64,000 bases of DNA, from assembly GCF_910577345.1 (NCBI RefSeq), contig NZ_CAJTMT010000011.1:1-64000 (forward strand). The letters run 5' to 3'. The position numbers were made by a program, and so were the translations under genes. Below, piece by piece: positions 1-9,218 of this stretch. Position 1 is the stretch's first letter, and each line of letters begins with the position of its first letter. This stretch comes from an uncultured Duncaniella sp. (GTDB lineage: Bacteria > Bacteroidota > Bacteroidia > Bacteroidales > Muribaculaceae). The notes under the pieces were generated by a model. That model was not told where the DNA came from, searched no databases, and saw nothing but the letters and a program-made list of their open reading frames with translations.

Positions 1-43
1 GGCTGGTGATGAGGGCCGCAAGTAGTAGAAACAGCTTTTTCAT
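1..43 (-). CDS. 5' end of a secreted-protein gene (clipped by window edge)
   Basis: Reading the minus strand from an ATG at 43 gives MKKLFLLLAALITS before the window ends. Two lysines followed by a run of Leu/Ala is a typical signal-peptide start, so the product is probably exported. Nothing of the mature protein is visible and no function can be assigned. Confidence 0.6.
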   Translation of the reverse strand, partial: MKKLFLLLAALITS

Positions 44-227
44 ACCTAATAGTTATGTAAAGCTGCGGGGGAGTTGTGAGTTGTAAGTTTTTAGTTGTGA
101 GGGGGTAATTCGGATTTTGGATGGAAGTTTGGTGGCGATTATCAGGCGGAAGTCGGGGATAAGAGGGGGAAATCAAGGGGATATGTGGGGGATGAAGGCG
201 GAATTTAAGGAGGGAATGGGAGGAGGA

Positions 228-373
228 GGGATAATAAGACTAATAGGGCTAATAAGGCTAATAAGGCCAATAGGACTAATAGGGCCAATAAGGCAGAGAG
301 GGCTGATAGGGACAATAAGGCTAATATGGCGAATAGGGCCAATAAGACTAATAGGGCGAATAGGGCGAATAGG
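228..373. repeat. Degenerate 9-bp tandem repeat array (TAATAGGGC / TAATAAGGC)
   Basis: About 16 imperfect copies of a 9-bp word, mainly AATAGGGCT, AATAAGGCC and AATAGGGCG, run through the gap between the clipped gene and the pgi terminator. The period of 9 keeps reading frames open, which produces meaningless frames rich in Leu-Ile-Gly-Arg. The same words recur, in both orientations, at 36622-36845. I see no gene in 44-389. Confidence 0.85.
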
Positions 374-389
374 GATGAAAAAAGGACAT

Positions 390-430
390 AAAAAGTCCGC
401 CAAGTTTTTGGTAAACTTGGCGGACTTTTT
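390..430 (-). terminator. Intrinsic terminator of the pgi operon
   Basis: A perfect 18-bp stem (390-407 with 413-430), loop TTGGT, is flanked by T/A runs on both sides, so it can stop transcription from either strand. It lies 68 bp past the pgi stop codon. Confidence 0.85.
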
Positions 431-497
431 ATGGTTGAATTTTTGTCTTTGTTCTGACTTTTTGTCAGAGCAAGGTTTTAGTCTGTCTTCGGGATTT

Positions 498-1841
498 TTA
501 GCCGAGACGGGCTTTGATGGCTTCGGTTTCTTTTTCGTAGCCGGGTTTTGCGAGGAGGGCGAACATGTTGCGCTTGTAGGCCTCGACACCGGGCTGGTTG
601 AAGGGGTTCACACCGAGGATGTAGCCGCTGATACCGCAAGCCTTCTCGAAGAAGTAGATGAGCTGGCCGAGGTATTTCTCTTCAAGTGCGGGAAGGGTGA
701 TGAGGATGTTGGGGACACCACCGTCGACGTGTGCGATGCGGGTACCGAGTTCAGCCATCTTGTTGACTTCGTCGATGTGCTTGCCTGCGATGTAGTTGAG
801 ACCGTCGAGGTTTGCTTCGTCGGAGGGGATGAGCTTTTCGTGAGCGCTCTCCTGAACAGAGATTACGGTCTCGAAAATTGTGCGTTCGCCTTCCTGAATC
901 CACTGACCCATTGAGTGGAGGTCGGTAGAGTTGTCGACGGCTGCGGGGAAGATGCCAAGGTTGTCCTTACCTTCGCTCTCACCGTAGAGCTGCTTCCACC
1001 ATTCTCCGAAGTAGTGGAGTTTGGGGTTGTAGTTCACGAGGATTTCAGTTTTCTTTCCTGCCTGATAGAGAGCGTTGCGGGTTTCAGCATAGAGGAATGC
1101 GGGGTTGGCAGCATCAGGTGTGTTGGTCATTTTCTCCATTTCTGCAGCACCGTCGATGAGCGCGCGGATGTCAAATCCGGCAACTGCGATGGGGAGAAGA
1201 CCTACGGGGGTGAGCACGGAGAAACGGCCACCTACGTTGTCGGCGATGACGAAAGTCTTGTAGCCTTCCTCAGTGGCGAGGCGACGGAGAGCGCCGCGCT
1301 GTGCGTCGGTGATGGCAACGATGCGCTTGCGGGCTTCTTCAACACCGAGCTGACGTTCGAGCTGCTCCTTGAGGAGACGGAATGCGATGGCGGGTTCGGT
1401 AGTTGTACCGCTCTTAGAGATTACGATGATGCCGAAACGCTTGTCCTTGAGATAGTCCTGAAGTTCGTAGAGATAGTCCTCACCGATGTTCTGACCGGCG
1501 AAAAGCACTTTGGGATTGCCCTCGGTTGCGGGACGATAGGCAGCGAAGCTGTCGCTGAGAGCCTCGATGACAGCCTTGGCACCAAGATATGAGCCACCGA
1601 TACCGATTGCCACGACAGTGTCGCAGTTCTGGCGGAGGCTGTCGGCAGTAGCCACGATGTCGTCAAGCAGCGCATCTGTTGTCTCGGTGGGGAGATTAAC
1701 CCAGCCGAGGAAATCGCTGCCGGCACCTGTGCCGTTAAGAACTTCGTCAAGGGCATTTGCAGCCTTGGCGTCAAGCTTATTGATCTCTTCACGGCTCACT
1801 GTGCCGAGAACTTCTTTGATGTCAACGGATAGAGTTTTCAT
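498..1841 (-). CDS. pgi: Glucose-6-phosphate isomerase
   Basis: 447 residues. It interconverts glucose 6-phosphate and fructose 6-phosphate in cytoplasmic glycolysis and gluconeogenesis. The first family signature is seen as DNVGGRFSVLTPVG near residue 203, and a C-terminal NPFNQPGVEAYK matches the second signature region. The SIS-type serine/threonine-rich phosphate-binding stretch (VISKSGTTTEP) is also present. The length fits the shorter bacterial PGI type. It is the last gene of a probable lysS-gpsA-pgi operon: the gap to gpsA is 69 bp with no convincing promoter, and a strong terminator follows at 390-430. Confidence 0.95.
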   Translation of the reverse strand: MKTLSVDIKEVLGTVSREEINKLDAKAANALDEVLNGTGAGSDFLGWVNLPTETTDALLDDIVATADSLRQNCDTVVAIGIGGSYLGAKAVIEALSDSFAAYRPATEGNPKVLFAGQNIGEDYLYELQDYLKDKRFGIIVISKSGTTTEPAIAFRLLKEQLERQLGVEEARKRIVAITDAQRGALRRLATEEGYKTFVIADNVGGRFSVLTPVGLLPIAVAGFDIRALIDGAAEMEKMTNTPDAANPAFLYAETRNALYQAGKKTEILVNYNPKLHYFGEWWKQLYGESEGKDNLGIFPAAVDNSTDLHSMGQWIQEGERTIFETVISVQESAHEKLIPSDEANLDGLNYIAGKHIDEVNKMAELGTRIAHVDGGVPNILITLPALEEKYLGQLIYFFEKACGISGYILGVNPFNQPGVEAYKRNMFALLAKPGYEKETEAIKARLG

Positions 1842-1910
1842 GCTATTTATGATTTTAAAATTTGATTGTCATTTATATTGTTTATAGGGTTAGAGTTGAT
1901 TTGCAGAGAA

Positions 1911-2903
1911 TCAGATGAACCACTTGCCGAGAGCACGGATGGCACGCTCGGCATTGGCATGACGGTAGAGAATATCGTAGACTGCATCGAGGATAGGCAT
2001 CTCAACACCATATTTCTTGTTGATTTCCTTGATGCACTTTGTGCCGTAATATCCCTCGGCCGTCTGCTCCATCTCCATTCGGGCAGTGGAAACCGAGTAG
2101 CCCTTGCCGATAATGGAGCCGAAGTTATGGTTGCGCGAAAAGCGCGAATAGGCCGTCACCAACAGGTCACCGAGATAGACGGAGTCACAGATGCAGCGCG
2201 GACGCGGACATGCCTCGTCGATGAAACGCTCCATCTCCCGGATGGCATTGCTGACAAGCATTGCAAGGAGATTGTCGCCCCCTTTCATGCCGTGGACTAT
2301 TCCGGCGGCTATCGAATAGACGTTTTTAAGTACGGCGGCATACTCTATGCCCTCGACATCGCTCGATGGAATCGTGCGGGTGTTGGGCGAGGCGAGTTTC
2401 TTGCCGAACTCAATGGCATTGTCGACGTTATGGCAACCGACCGTGAGGAAACTCGGACGGTCAAGCGCCACTTCCTCGGCATGACAGGGCCCGGCGACCA
2501 CAAGCACCTTTCCGGACTTAGCGCCGAAATGGTGCATGACAAAGTCAGAGATGATTTCATTGTCGCCCGGCACTATTCCCTTGACAGCCGACACGATGTA
2601 TTTATCCGAAATGTCGACGGAAATCTTGTTGATGTGCGTCTTGAAGTAGGGCGACGGCATGACCATCAGCAGAGTGTCGGCTTGGGAGCAGACATAGTTG
2701 ATGTCGCTTGAAAATTCGATGCGCGAGACGTCAAACTGCACATCGGTCAGATATGCAGGATTATGCCCGAGGCGTTTGAAGTCCTCGATGCGGTCATCTC
2801 GCCGCATGTACCAGAGTATGGAATCGCAGTTGCGCAGGAGGAGCCGGGCGAGAGCTGTAGCCCAGCTTCCGCCTCCCATCACTGCTATTTTATTGAATGC
2901 CAT
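1911..2903 (-). CDS. gpsA: NAD(P)-dependent glycerol-3-phosphate dehydrogenase
   Basis: 330 residues. It reduces dihydroxyacetone phosphate to sn-glycerol 3-phosphate, the precursor of the phospholipid backbone. The N-terminal Rossmann motif reads KIAVMGGGSWATALA, followed by the GpsA-type VVAGPCHAEEVA segment (near residue 139) and the catalytic-lysine region AAVLKNVYSIAAG near residue 190. It lies 42 bp after lysS and 69 bp before pgi, all on the minus strand, so the three genes probably share a transcript. Confidence 0.95.
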   Translation of the reverse strand: MAFNKIAVMGGGSWATALARLLLRNCDSILWYMRRDDRIEDFKRLGHNPAYLTDVQFDVSRIEFSSDINYVCSQADTLLMVMPSPYFKTHINKISVDISDKYIVSAVKGIVPGDNEIISDFVMHHFGAKSGKVLVVAGPCHAEEVALDRPSFLTVGCHNVDNAIEFGKKLASPNTRTIPSSDVEGIEYAAVLKNVYSIAAGIVHGMKGGDNLLAMLVSNAIREMERFIDEACPRPRCICDSVYLGDLLVTAYSRFSRNHNFGSIIGKGYSVSTARMEMEQTAEGYYGTKCIKEINKKYGVEMPILDAVYDILYRHANAERAIRALGKWFI

Positions 2904-2945
2904 GATTATGCGCGAACTGATGATAAGAATTCAGGAAATAAAGTT

Positions 2946-4688
2946 TCATTCAGCCGACGAAGGCGCTGCGGCAGCAATCCACTGGCCAACCTCGTCGATG
3001 AGCGGAGACTTGAATCCGAGCTTGAATTTCTTGTTGATTCCGCAGAGTTCCTGATGGAGCTTTCCGGCAGCCTGGGTTGCAAGCTGCTCGAGAGTGTAGA
3101 CACCGGCCTTATAGAGAGGTGCAACCCACTCGGAGGGAACGCCGATAGCGGTAAAGGCCTCTTCCTTGTCGCGACGCTGAACCTTCTCGGGACGCATCTG
3201 GGGGAAGAAGAGCACTTCCTGAATTGTGGTCTGTCCGGTCATGAGCATCACGAGACGGTCGATACCCATGCCCATACCGGATGTGGGAGGCATACCATAT
3301 TCGAGTGAACGCACGAAGTCCTGGTCGATAATCATAGCCTCGTCGTCGCCCTTGTCGGCAAGCTTCATCTGCTCGATGAAACGTTCATACTGGTCAATCG
3401 GGTCGTTGAGCTCGGAGTAGGCATTGGCAAGCTCCTTGCCGTTGACCATAAGCTCGAAGCGTTCGGTGAGTTCGGGATTGTTGCGGTGCTTCTTGGTGAG
3501 CGGCGACATCTCGATGGGATAGTCGATGATGAAGGTAGGCTGGATATATGTGCCCTCACACTTCTCACCGAAGATTTCGTCGATGAGCTTACCCTTGCCC
3601 ATTGTCTCGTCGACCTCAATGCCGAGCGAGCGGGCAGCATCGCGGAGCTGCTCCTCAGTCATGCCAGTGATGTCGATTCCGGTATGCTCCTTGATGGCAT
3701 CGGTCATGGTGACACGACGGAAAGGAGCCTTGAAGTTAATCATGTTGTCACCGACCTTGATTTCAGTAGTGCCGTTGACATCAAGACAGATTTTCTCGAC
3801 AAGTTGCTCGGTGAATTCCATCATCCAGTTGTAGTCCTTGTAGGCAACATAGATTTCCATACAAGTGAACTCGGGGTTGTGGGTGCGGTCCATGCCCTCG
3901 TTGCGGAAATTCTTACCGATTTCATACACACCGTCGAAACCACCCACAATCAGACGCTTCAGATAAAGCTCGGTAGCGATACGCATATAGAGCTCGATGT
4001 TGAGTGAATTGTGGTGGGTGATGAAGGGACGGGCGCTTGCACCTCCGGCGATTGACTGGAGAATGGGGGTCTCAACTTCCATGTAGCCGTGGCTATTGAA
4101 GAAGCTGCGCATTGAGTTGAGCACCTTTGTGCGCTTGACGAATATATCCTTGACACCGTCGTTGACGATAAGGTCGACGTAGCGGCGGCGATAGCGGAGT
4201 TCGGGGTCATCGAAAGCATCGTAGGTGACACCGTCCTTAACCTTCACGATGGGGAGCGGACGGATTGACTTTCCGAGCACGATTAGTTCCTTGGCATGAA
4301 CAGAGATTTCGCCTGTCTGAGTGCGGAACACATAGCCCTTCACACCGACGAAGTCACCGATGTCAAGAAGCTTTTTGAAGACGACATTATAGAGGTCCTT
4401 GTCCTCACCCGGACAGATTTCATCGCGGTTGACATAGACCTGGATACGTCCGTGAGAATCCTGAAGCTCAAGGAATGAGGCCTTTCCCATGATACGACGG
4501 CCCATGATGCGGCCTGCTATCGCTACTTCGCGCTGAGGTGCATCATCAGCAAAGGTTTCCTTAATTTCATCTGAATAACCGCTGACAGGAAATTCGGCAG
4601 CGGGGAAGGGGTCAATGCCACGACGGCGCATTTCGTCGAGACTGCCTCGACGTACTATCTCTTGTTCACTGAGTTCAAGGACGTTCAT
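2946..4688 (-). CDS. lysS: Lysyl-tRNA synthetase, class II
   Basis: 580 residues. It charges tRNA-Lys. An N-terminal OB-fold anticodon-binding domain (VAIAGRIMGRRIMGKASF near residue 54) precedes the class II catalytic core, with motif 2 as FRNEGMDRTHNPEFTCMEIY and motif 3 as GMGMGIDRLVMLMTG. After motif 3 the protein continues for about 70 residues past the point where E. coli LysS ends. This tail contains GVPSEWVAPLYKAGVYTLEQL, which resembles a helix-hairpin-helix module; I believe such tails are common in Bacteroidetes LysS. It is the first gene of the lysS-gpsA-pgi cluster, with a good promoter at 4774-4804. Confidence 0.96.
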   Translation of the reverse strand: MNVLELSEQEIVRRGSLDEMRRRGIDPFPAAEFPVSGYSDEIKETFADDAPQREVAIAGRIMGRRIMGKASFLELQDSHGRIQVYVNRDEICPGEDKDLYNVVFKKLLDIGDFVGVKGYVFRTQTGEISVHAKELIVLGKSIRPLPIVKVKDGVTYDAFDDPELRYRRRYVDLIVNDGVKDIFVKRTKVLNSMRSFFNSHGYMEVETPILQSIAGGASARPFITHHNSLNIELYMRIATELYLKRLIVGGFDGVYEIGKNFRNEGMDRTHNPEFTCMEIYVAYKDYNWMMEFTEQLVEKICLDVNGTTEIKVGDNMINFKAPFRRVTMTDAIKEHTGIDITGMTEEQLRDAARSLGIEVDETMGKGKLIDEIFGEKCEGTYIQPTFIIDYPIEMSPLTKKHRNNPELTERFELMVNGKELANAYSELNDPIDQYERFIEQMKLADKGDDEAMIIDQDFVRSLEYGMPPTSGMGMGIDRLVMLMTGQTTIQEVLFFPQMRPEKVQRRDKEEAFTAIGVPSEWVAPLYKAGVYTLEQLATQAAGKLHQELCGINKKFKLGFKSPLIDEVGQWIAAAAPSSAE

Positions 4689-4773
4689 ATATTGATGATT
4701 TTGTTATTGTGTATCTAATATATATTAAGGTGGTAAATCTGCTGTTTTCCAACCGCAGGAAGGGAAACAATTG

Positions 4774-4804
4774 CAAAATTAAGTATTTTTTCCACTATGC
4801 CCAA
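4774..4804 (-). promoter_or_regulatory. Bacteroidetes-type promoter of lysS-gpsA-pgi
   Basis: On the minus strand TTG (4804-4802), 20 bp, then TAATTTTG (4781-4774), matching the -33 TTG / -7 TAnnTTTG consensus. Transcription would start near 4769, giving a leader of about 80 nt before lysS. Confidence 0.7.
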
Positions 4805-4809
4805 CAAAA

Positions 4810-4832
4810 TAGGCTCCAAAACTTGGAGCCTT
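4810..4832 (-). terminator. Terminator hairpin downstream of fkp
   Basis: AGGCTCCAA-AA-CTTGGAGCCT forms a compact hairpin. Read on the minus strand it is followed by a T-containing stretch (ATTTTGTTGG). It lies 58 bp beyond the fkp stop codon and just upstream of the lysS promoter. Confidence 0.65.
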
Positions 4833-4889
4833 ATGTTAAAAACGTAAAAAACGAGATGGTGATTTGCTGTCAGAAAACAGCCCTCAGCA

Positions 4890-7625
4890 TCAGCTTCGGG
4901 TCACTGTCAGGCCTGAACGGGAAAGGGTAAGGTCGACAAGACGGGCGTTGGGACGGATATGGTCCGTGTGGAGCAACTGGCGGATGCGCGCTGCAGCTTC
5001 GGGATCCTTGGCAATCATGTAGAGATAACCGCCGCCACCTGCACCCGGGAGTTTGTATCCGAGACAGAGGTCGTCGATGCGGCGGGTGATGGCCTCGACC
5101 TCCGGAGGATTGGTTCCACGGTCGATTGCAATTTTCTGATTCCATGTGGTGCGGACAAGCTCACCGAGACGGTTGAAATTGCAACGCATGATAGCGTCAT
5201 ACATCTCCATTGTGTGGGCCTTCATGCTTCGGAGAAGACGGAGTTGCGAACCTTCATTAAGGAACATGTTGCGCACGATTTCCGCAAGAATATCCTTGGC
5301 AGTACGGGTGATGCCAGTATAGTAAAGAAGGTGGCATGAGGCATACTCCGGATCGGTGAAGAGTGTGTCGGGAAGCCAGCTTACCAAGGGATTCTGCTCG
5401 AAGCCCTTGGTGGTCTGGAGGAGTTTGACACCTCCGATGACACCACCGAACTGATCCTGCCAGCCACCACCGGTGGTCAGTAACTGTTCGAGCACGAGAG
5501 TGCGGCTGCATATCTCATTCTTGTCCCATGCGAGGGAACAGAAATCACTGATGGCGCCGAGGACAGTGGCGGCAAGCACACTGCTCGTGCCGAGACCGCT
5601 TCCGGCAGGAATGGCCGAGAAGAGGGTGATTTCAAGACCCGAACCGAAGTCCTCAAGCTGTGCTTTAAGCGACGGATAGGCAATCTCGCAGAAACGGGGA
5701 TGGAAACCGGCAAGCGCGAGAGCAGCCTTCGGGATGGAGAAGGGACTGCCGACACGATGGAAGTCAAGGATTGCATCGAAATTGTCGATACGCTCCTCCG
5801 CGCCGAGGTCGATGCTGCGGCAGATGATATGCGGCTCCTTGCATGGACGGACGTAGGCCTGCAACGGGGGCTGGCCGTTAAGTTCAATCGCGAAGTTTAT
5901 GACCGAACCACCCTCCATCAGACAGTAGGGTGCCGTGTCGGTCCATCCACCGGCAATGTCGATGCGAACCGGCGAACGGCTCCAGACAATCTGGTCGGAA
6001 CATACGGCACGGCGAGGAAGCTGCTTCTTTTCAAGCGCTGTCCGTGTCAGACCCTCGCGGAGTATCGAGAACGCACGGTTGCGCTCTTCCTGACCGTCAA
6101 GACCTGAAAGGCGCATGACTTCCGCGCGGAACATTGCATCACTCGCTCTTTTTATCAGCGGTTCGGTTTCCGCAACAGGTGACGGAAGATTCAGACCATC
6201 ATTGGCAAATGCCTGCGCGGCTTCAAGAAGGTCGCTCTGATAGAAGACGCTGTGATGATGGTTGTCGGCAAGCGCGATGCGGTTGGCCTTGCGGAACTCA
6301 CGGCGCTGCGCAACAAGACGGTCAAGACGCGCGATGTCAGAGATGCGTTCGGCACTCAGCAACTCACAGCCTTCAAAGCTGTCATTTCCGGCAAGCATTT
6401 CCTTGACCATCCGGCCCATCTCGTCAATATCTGTCACAACCGGGAAGCGGGGGCGCTTCTGCTCCTCGCCTGCGAAACGGTCGTCGATATTGTAGACACG
6501 CACGGCGTATGCATCATCCTTGACGGGGATGATGTCGATACATTGGCCAGGTGCAAGCGTGAGTTCCCAATCGTTGCGGGGGACACCGGTGATTATATGG
6601 TCAGTGGTCAGAGTCCAGCCTTTGGCAACATGGCTGTTCTCGACCCAGATATTGGCATGTGTATGGTCAAACGGACGGTCAGTAAGCGCATTCTGCACGA
6701 AAATCGAAGGGTGAGGCTTGCGGTCGCGGTGCATGATTTCGCGCTGATCGTTGACGAGATTCTGAATGGCAAGCGTCGAAGAAATCATCTCGCGGCCGGT
6801 TCCGAAATGATAGAACTGACCGCCCTGCAGGGGTACAATTGCCACCGACAATTCCTTAAGCTCCGGATCTACGATTTCCGGATCGGTTCCGAGGGCGCGT
6901 CCGAACTCGGAATAGAGATCATATTCCTTGAATGAGCCGTCGGCATTGCGCGAACGCTTGCGCAGAAGTTCAACCGCACGGTCGCTAAGCAGCCAGATGC
7001 CTATGTCGGTCAGGAAATAGCCTGTCTGCAGGAGAGAATTGAGCTTCTCGACCGACGGCTTCTGAAGCATACGGTTGAGCGTAGAGGGTGCATCATGAGT
7101 GCTATAGAAGACCCCGTGGTTCTTCGCAATGGATGAGCTGAGCCAAAGGCCGTAGCACACGACATCCGCATCAGGGACGGGTGCAAGCTGCTCGGCGGCA
7201 CGGATGTAGACGTCGCCACTGACAATCATGGTGTTCAATCCTGCCGGAGCCGTGGCCATGATGCGCTCATAGAGCGGGATCTGAAGGTCGAGCAATGTCT
7301 GTGAGAGTGATTGTCCGCGTTCCCAACGAAAGATGGGCACCGGGGTCAACACCTTGCCCGACGGAGCATAGGCGGGAAGTCTGCGGCTTTGTCCACCGGC
7401 ATGGATTATGATTTTCCTTTCCTTTCCGAGCCATTCGCCGAAAGTCGCCGAAGCGGAATCCGACTCGCGGTGACATTCCTCAAGAATCCAAGTTGTGCCA
7501 CCGCCACTACCGAGGCGATGTCCGACAGGATCCGATGTGCAGTAATATTCAGATTTCGATAAGCCGGTTATATCATGGAAGCAACCGACCAGATTCGGCG
7601 GAAGCGAAAGGAGTTTTTTAGTCAT
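4890..7625 (-). CDS. fkp: Bifunctional fucokinase / L-fucose-1-phosphate guanylyltransferase
   Basis: 911 residues, close to the roughly 950 of Bacteroides fragilis Fkp. It turns L-fucose into fucose 1-phosphate and then GDP-fucose for surface glycan fucosylation. The N-terminal half carries the nucleotidyltransferase motif HAGGQSRRLPAYAPSGK (about residues 73-90). The C-terminal half is a GHMP kinase, with VRIDIAGGWTDTAPYC at its start and the ATP-binding IPAGSGLGTSSVLAA near residue 672. It is a single gene with its own terminator and a divergent promoter region. The window also encodes L-fucose catabolism (about 50-60 kb), so salvage and breakdown of fucose coexist in this genome. Confidence 0.95.
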   Translation of the reverse strand: MTKKLLSLPPNLVGCFHDITGLSKSEYYCTSDPVGHRLGSGGGTTWILEECHRESDSASATFGEWLGKERKIIIHAGGQSRRLPAYAPSGKVLTPVPIFRWERGQSLSQTLLDLQIPLYERIMATAPAGLNTMIVSGDVYIRAAEQLAPVPDADVVCYGLWLSSSIAKNHGVFYSTHDAPSTLNRMLQKPSVEKLNSLLQTGYFLTDIGIWLLSDRAVELLRKRSRNADGSFKEYDLYSEFGRALGTDPEIVDPELKELSVAIVPLQGGQFYHFGTGREMISSTLAIQNLVNDQREIMHRDRKPHPSIFVQNALTDRPFDHTHANIWVENSHVAKGWTLTTDHIITGVPRNDWELTLAPGQCIDIIPVKDDAYAVRVYNIDDRFAGEEQKRPRFPVVTDIDEMGRMVKEMLAGNDSFEGCELLSAERISDIARLDRLVAQRREFRKANRIALADNHHHSVFYQSDLLEAAQAFANDGLNLPSPVAETEPLIKRASDAMFRAEVMRLSGLDGQEERNRAFSILREGLTRTALEKKQLPRRAVCSDQIVWSRSPVRIDIAGGWTDTAPYCLMEGGSVINFAIELNGQPPLQAYVRPCKEPHIICRSIDLGAEERIDNFDAILDFHRVGSPFSIPKAALALAGFHPRFCEIAYPSLKAQLEDFGSGLEITLFSAIPAGSGLGTSSVLAATVLGAISDFCSLAWDKNEICSRTLVLEQLLTTGGGWQDQFGGVIGGVKLLQTTKGFEQNPLVSWLPDTLFTDPEYASCHLLYYTGITRTAKDILAEIVRNMFLNEGSQLRLLRSMKAHTMEMYDAIMRCNFNRLGELVRTTWNQKIAIDRGTNPPEVEAITRRIDDLCLGYKLPGAGGGGYLYMIAKDPEAAARIRQLLHTDHIRPNARLVDLTLSRSGLTVTRS

Positions 7626-7667
7626 CGCAATGGTATGTATAAAGGTTATTATCTAATTTTATGGGTA

Positions 7668-7695
7668 CAAATTTACAAAATATTATTTATATTTG
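7668..7695. promoter_or_regulatory. Divergent -7 elements for fkp (minus) and the 7722 gene (plus)
   Basis: TAAATTTG on the minus strand (7675-7668) faces fkp, and TATATTTG on the plus strand (7688-7695) faces the gene at 7722. Both fit TAnnTTTG. No clear TTG -33 box sits at the right distance in either case, so both calls are moderate. The two elements are only 12 bp apart. Confidence 0.5.
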
Positions 7696-7721
7696 CAGGA
7701 TAATCAACTCATCTGTCAGCC

Positions 7722-9116
7722 ATGTTTAAATCTTTCACCTTGAAATCGCTGCTTGCGGTTGTCCTCGGATTGCTCATTTGCCAGCCCGTGTATGCTTCTG
7801 ATAATATTGAGATAAAGATACCTCAGAATTGTGTCGATATACATCTTCCAGATACCGCGTCGTATGTGCTTTTTCTTACATCTTACAAACCGACCATTAC
7901 CGACACGCAGAAAAGAATCAAGGTGGCTTCACGAGAGGATGGCCGCGGTCTGTGGGCCAAGAAATATTACCCCGGTCGCTTTGTCGGTATCTGTGACCAC
8001 GGTGTTTTCATGCAGGATGCTTTTGATGTAAAGCTCCTTGACCTGAAGAATGGTAATGAAATAACCAAATTCAATCACATCCCGTGTTATGTGGATGATG
8101 CCAATGATATAGTCATAGGCGTGAGGGGTTCAAATTGTGATAAACTTGCAGGCTACAGATTGTCAACCGGCGAGAAGCTTTGGGAAAAGAAGATAGGAAA
8201 AAATTACGGATTGGAGTGGAACGTGATTTCGCGACCGGACCCATCAACAATTATTTTCCAGTCGGATTATTTGGGTAAAATCGACATATTCAGCGGTGAA
8301 ATGACTGTCTATCCGTTGAAAAATGTCACACATGACATGAAGAAGTCATTGGGAGAATCAGCGCTTGCGAGCGGAATCGGAATTCTCGGAGGACTTCTTA
8401 CCGGATTCTACGCAATAAATGTTGTGATGGTTTATAACGTCGGTTTTGGCTCCGAGGCAATGATGGACGAGAATGGCCTCATCTACGTTTATGATGCTGA
8501 TAAAATTGCTTGTCTCGACTCTGAATTGAAGGAACTTTGGCAGACACCACTACCAAATGGTGCAGGGAGCAGGGGTGAATTGCATTTCAGAGGCGATACC
8601 ATCCACATGTTAAACTACGGTTGCATCGGAGCTCCTGAAACAGGAATAAAAAAAGGAAAACCGTTCATGGCATCGTTTAATCGTGCAACAGGCGAATGTC
8701 ATAAGTGGGATTTCCTTCCTGAAAAATGGGATGAGGGTGAATTCGGAAAAACTTTGAATTTTGTGACCGGCCCTGTTTTTGTCCATGATGGTTCCAGTGA
8801 TAATAATTATTCCTCTTTGGAAATTCCTTCAGGCTGCTGTTTGATAAAGAATACCGGCAATGATGTACTTATTGTTGATTCGGACCTGAACGTTTTTGGC
8901 AAATATGATTCCGGAGATGTCCATCTCACTATGGCGGAACTTCCTGACGGATATGTGATCCGCACCCAGTCCGATACACCCTCCTATATCCGCATCACCG
9001 CAGATGGGAAAGTAGGTGAGGTCTATGACTCAGCCACAACCGGAATCATGCTTAGAAACAACCGTCTGGTCCGTAAGAGCGGGAACATGCTGACAGTGAC
9101 TGATCTGACGGATTGA
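7722..9116 (+). CDS. Secreted protein with PQQ/beta-propeller-like repeats
   Basis: 464 residues with a clear signal peptide (MFKSFTLKSLLAVVLGLLICQPVYAS). Short Trp-containing repeats such as GRGLWAKKYYPG, TGEKLWEKKIG and LKELWQTPLPNG resemble PQQ-like beta-propeller blades (BamB-like), suggesting a periplasmic or outer-membrane-attached propeller. A long hydrophobic stretch in the middle (ALASGIGILGGLLTGFYA, about residues 214-231) is unusual for a propeller and may be a membrane segment or a blade insertion. It is flanked by fkp on the opposite strand and rnz downstream. No specific function is recognised. Confidence 0.75.
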   Translation: MFKSFTLKSLLAVVLGLLICQPVYASDNIEIKIPQNCVDIHLPDTASYVLFLTSYKPTITDTQKRIKVASREDGRGLWAKKYYPGRFVGICDHGVFMQDAFDVKLLDLKNGNEITKFNHIPCYVDDANDIVIGVRGSNCDKLAGYRLSTGEKLWEKKIGKNYGLEWNVISRPDPSTIIFQSDYLGKIDIFSGEMTVYPLKNVTHDMKKSLGESALASGIGILGGLLTGFYAINVVMVYNVGFGSEAMMDENGLIYVYDADKIACLDSELKELWQTPLPNGAGSRGELHFRGDTIHMLNYGCIGAPETGIKKGKPFMASFNRATGECHKWDFLPEKWDEGEFGKTLNFVTGPVFVHDGSSDNNYSSLEIPSGCCLIKNTGNDVLIVDSDLNVFGKYDSGDVHLTMAELPDGYVIRTQSDTPSYIRITADGKVGEVYDSATTGIMLRNNRLVRKSGNMLTVTDLTD

Positions 9117-9203
9117 TTTGCAATTTTGACCGCAGTTTTGAAATTTTTGTAGTGTACCTATGATTTACACAAAAAATTAGAACGTATATTTCGACTTTTT
9201 GTG

Positions 9204-9211
9204 TACTTTTG
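9204..9211 (+). promoter_or_regulatory. -7 element TACTTTTG of rnz
   Basis: TACTTTTG fits TAnnTTTG and ends 7 bp before the ATG at 9219. Transcription would start only about 0-3 nt before the start codon, so the mRNA may be leaderless or nearly so. No convincing TTG -33 box is seen. Its position argues against the upstream in-frame GTG at 9201 as the start. Confidence 0.55.
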
Positions 9212-9218
9212 CGTTGTT

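Noticed and set aside
117..914. Plus-strand frame of 265 codons, and a minus-strand frame at 173-589, over the 9-bp array
   Set aside because: They translate the repeat into Leu-Ile-Gly-Arg strings and then run antisense through pgi or its terminator; no start signals or family similarity.
1866..2711. 281-codon plus-strand frame opposite gpsA
   Set aside because: Antisense shadow; gpsA on the other strand has all family motifs and the plus frame resembles nothing.
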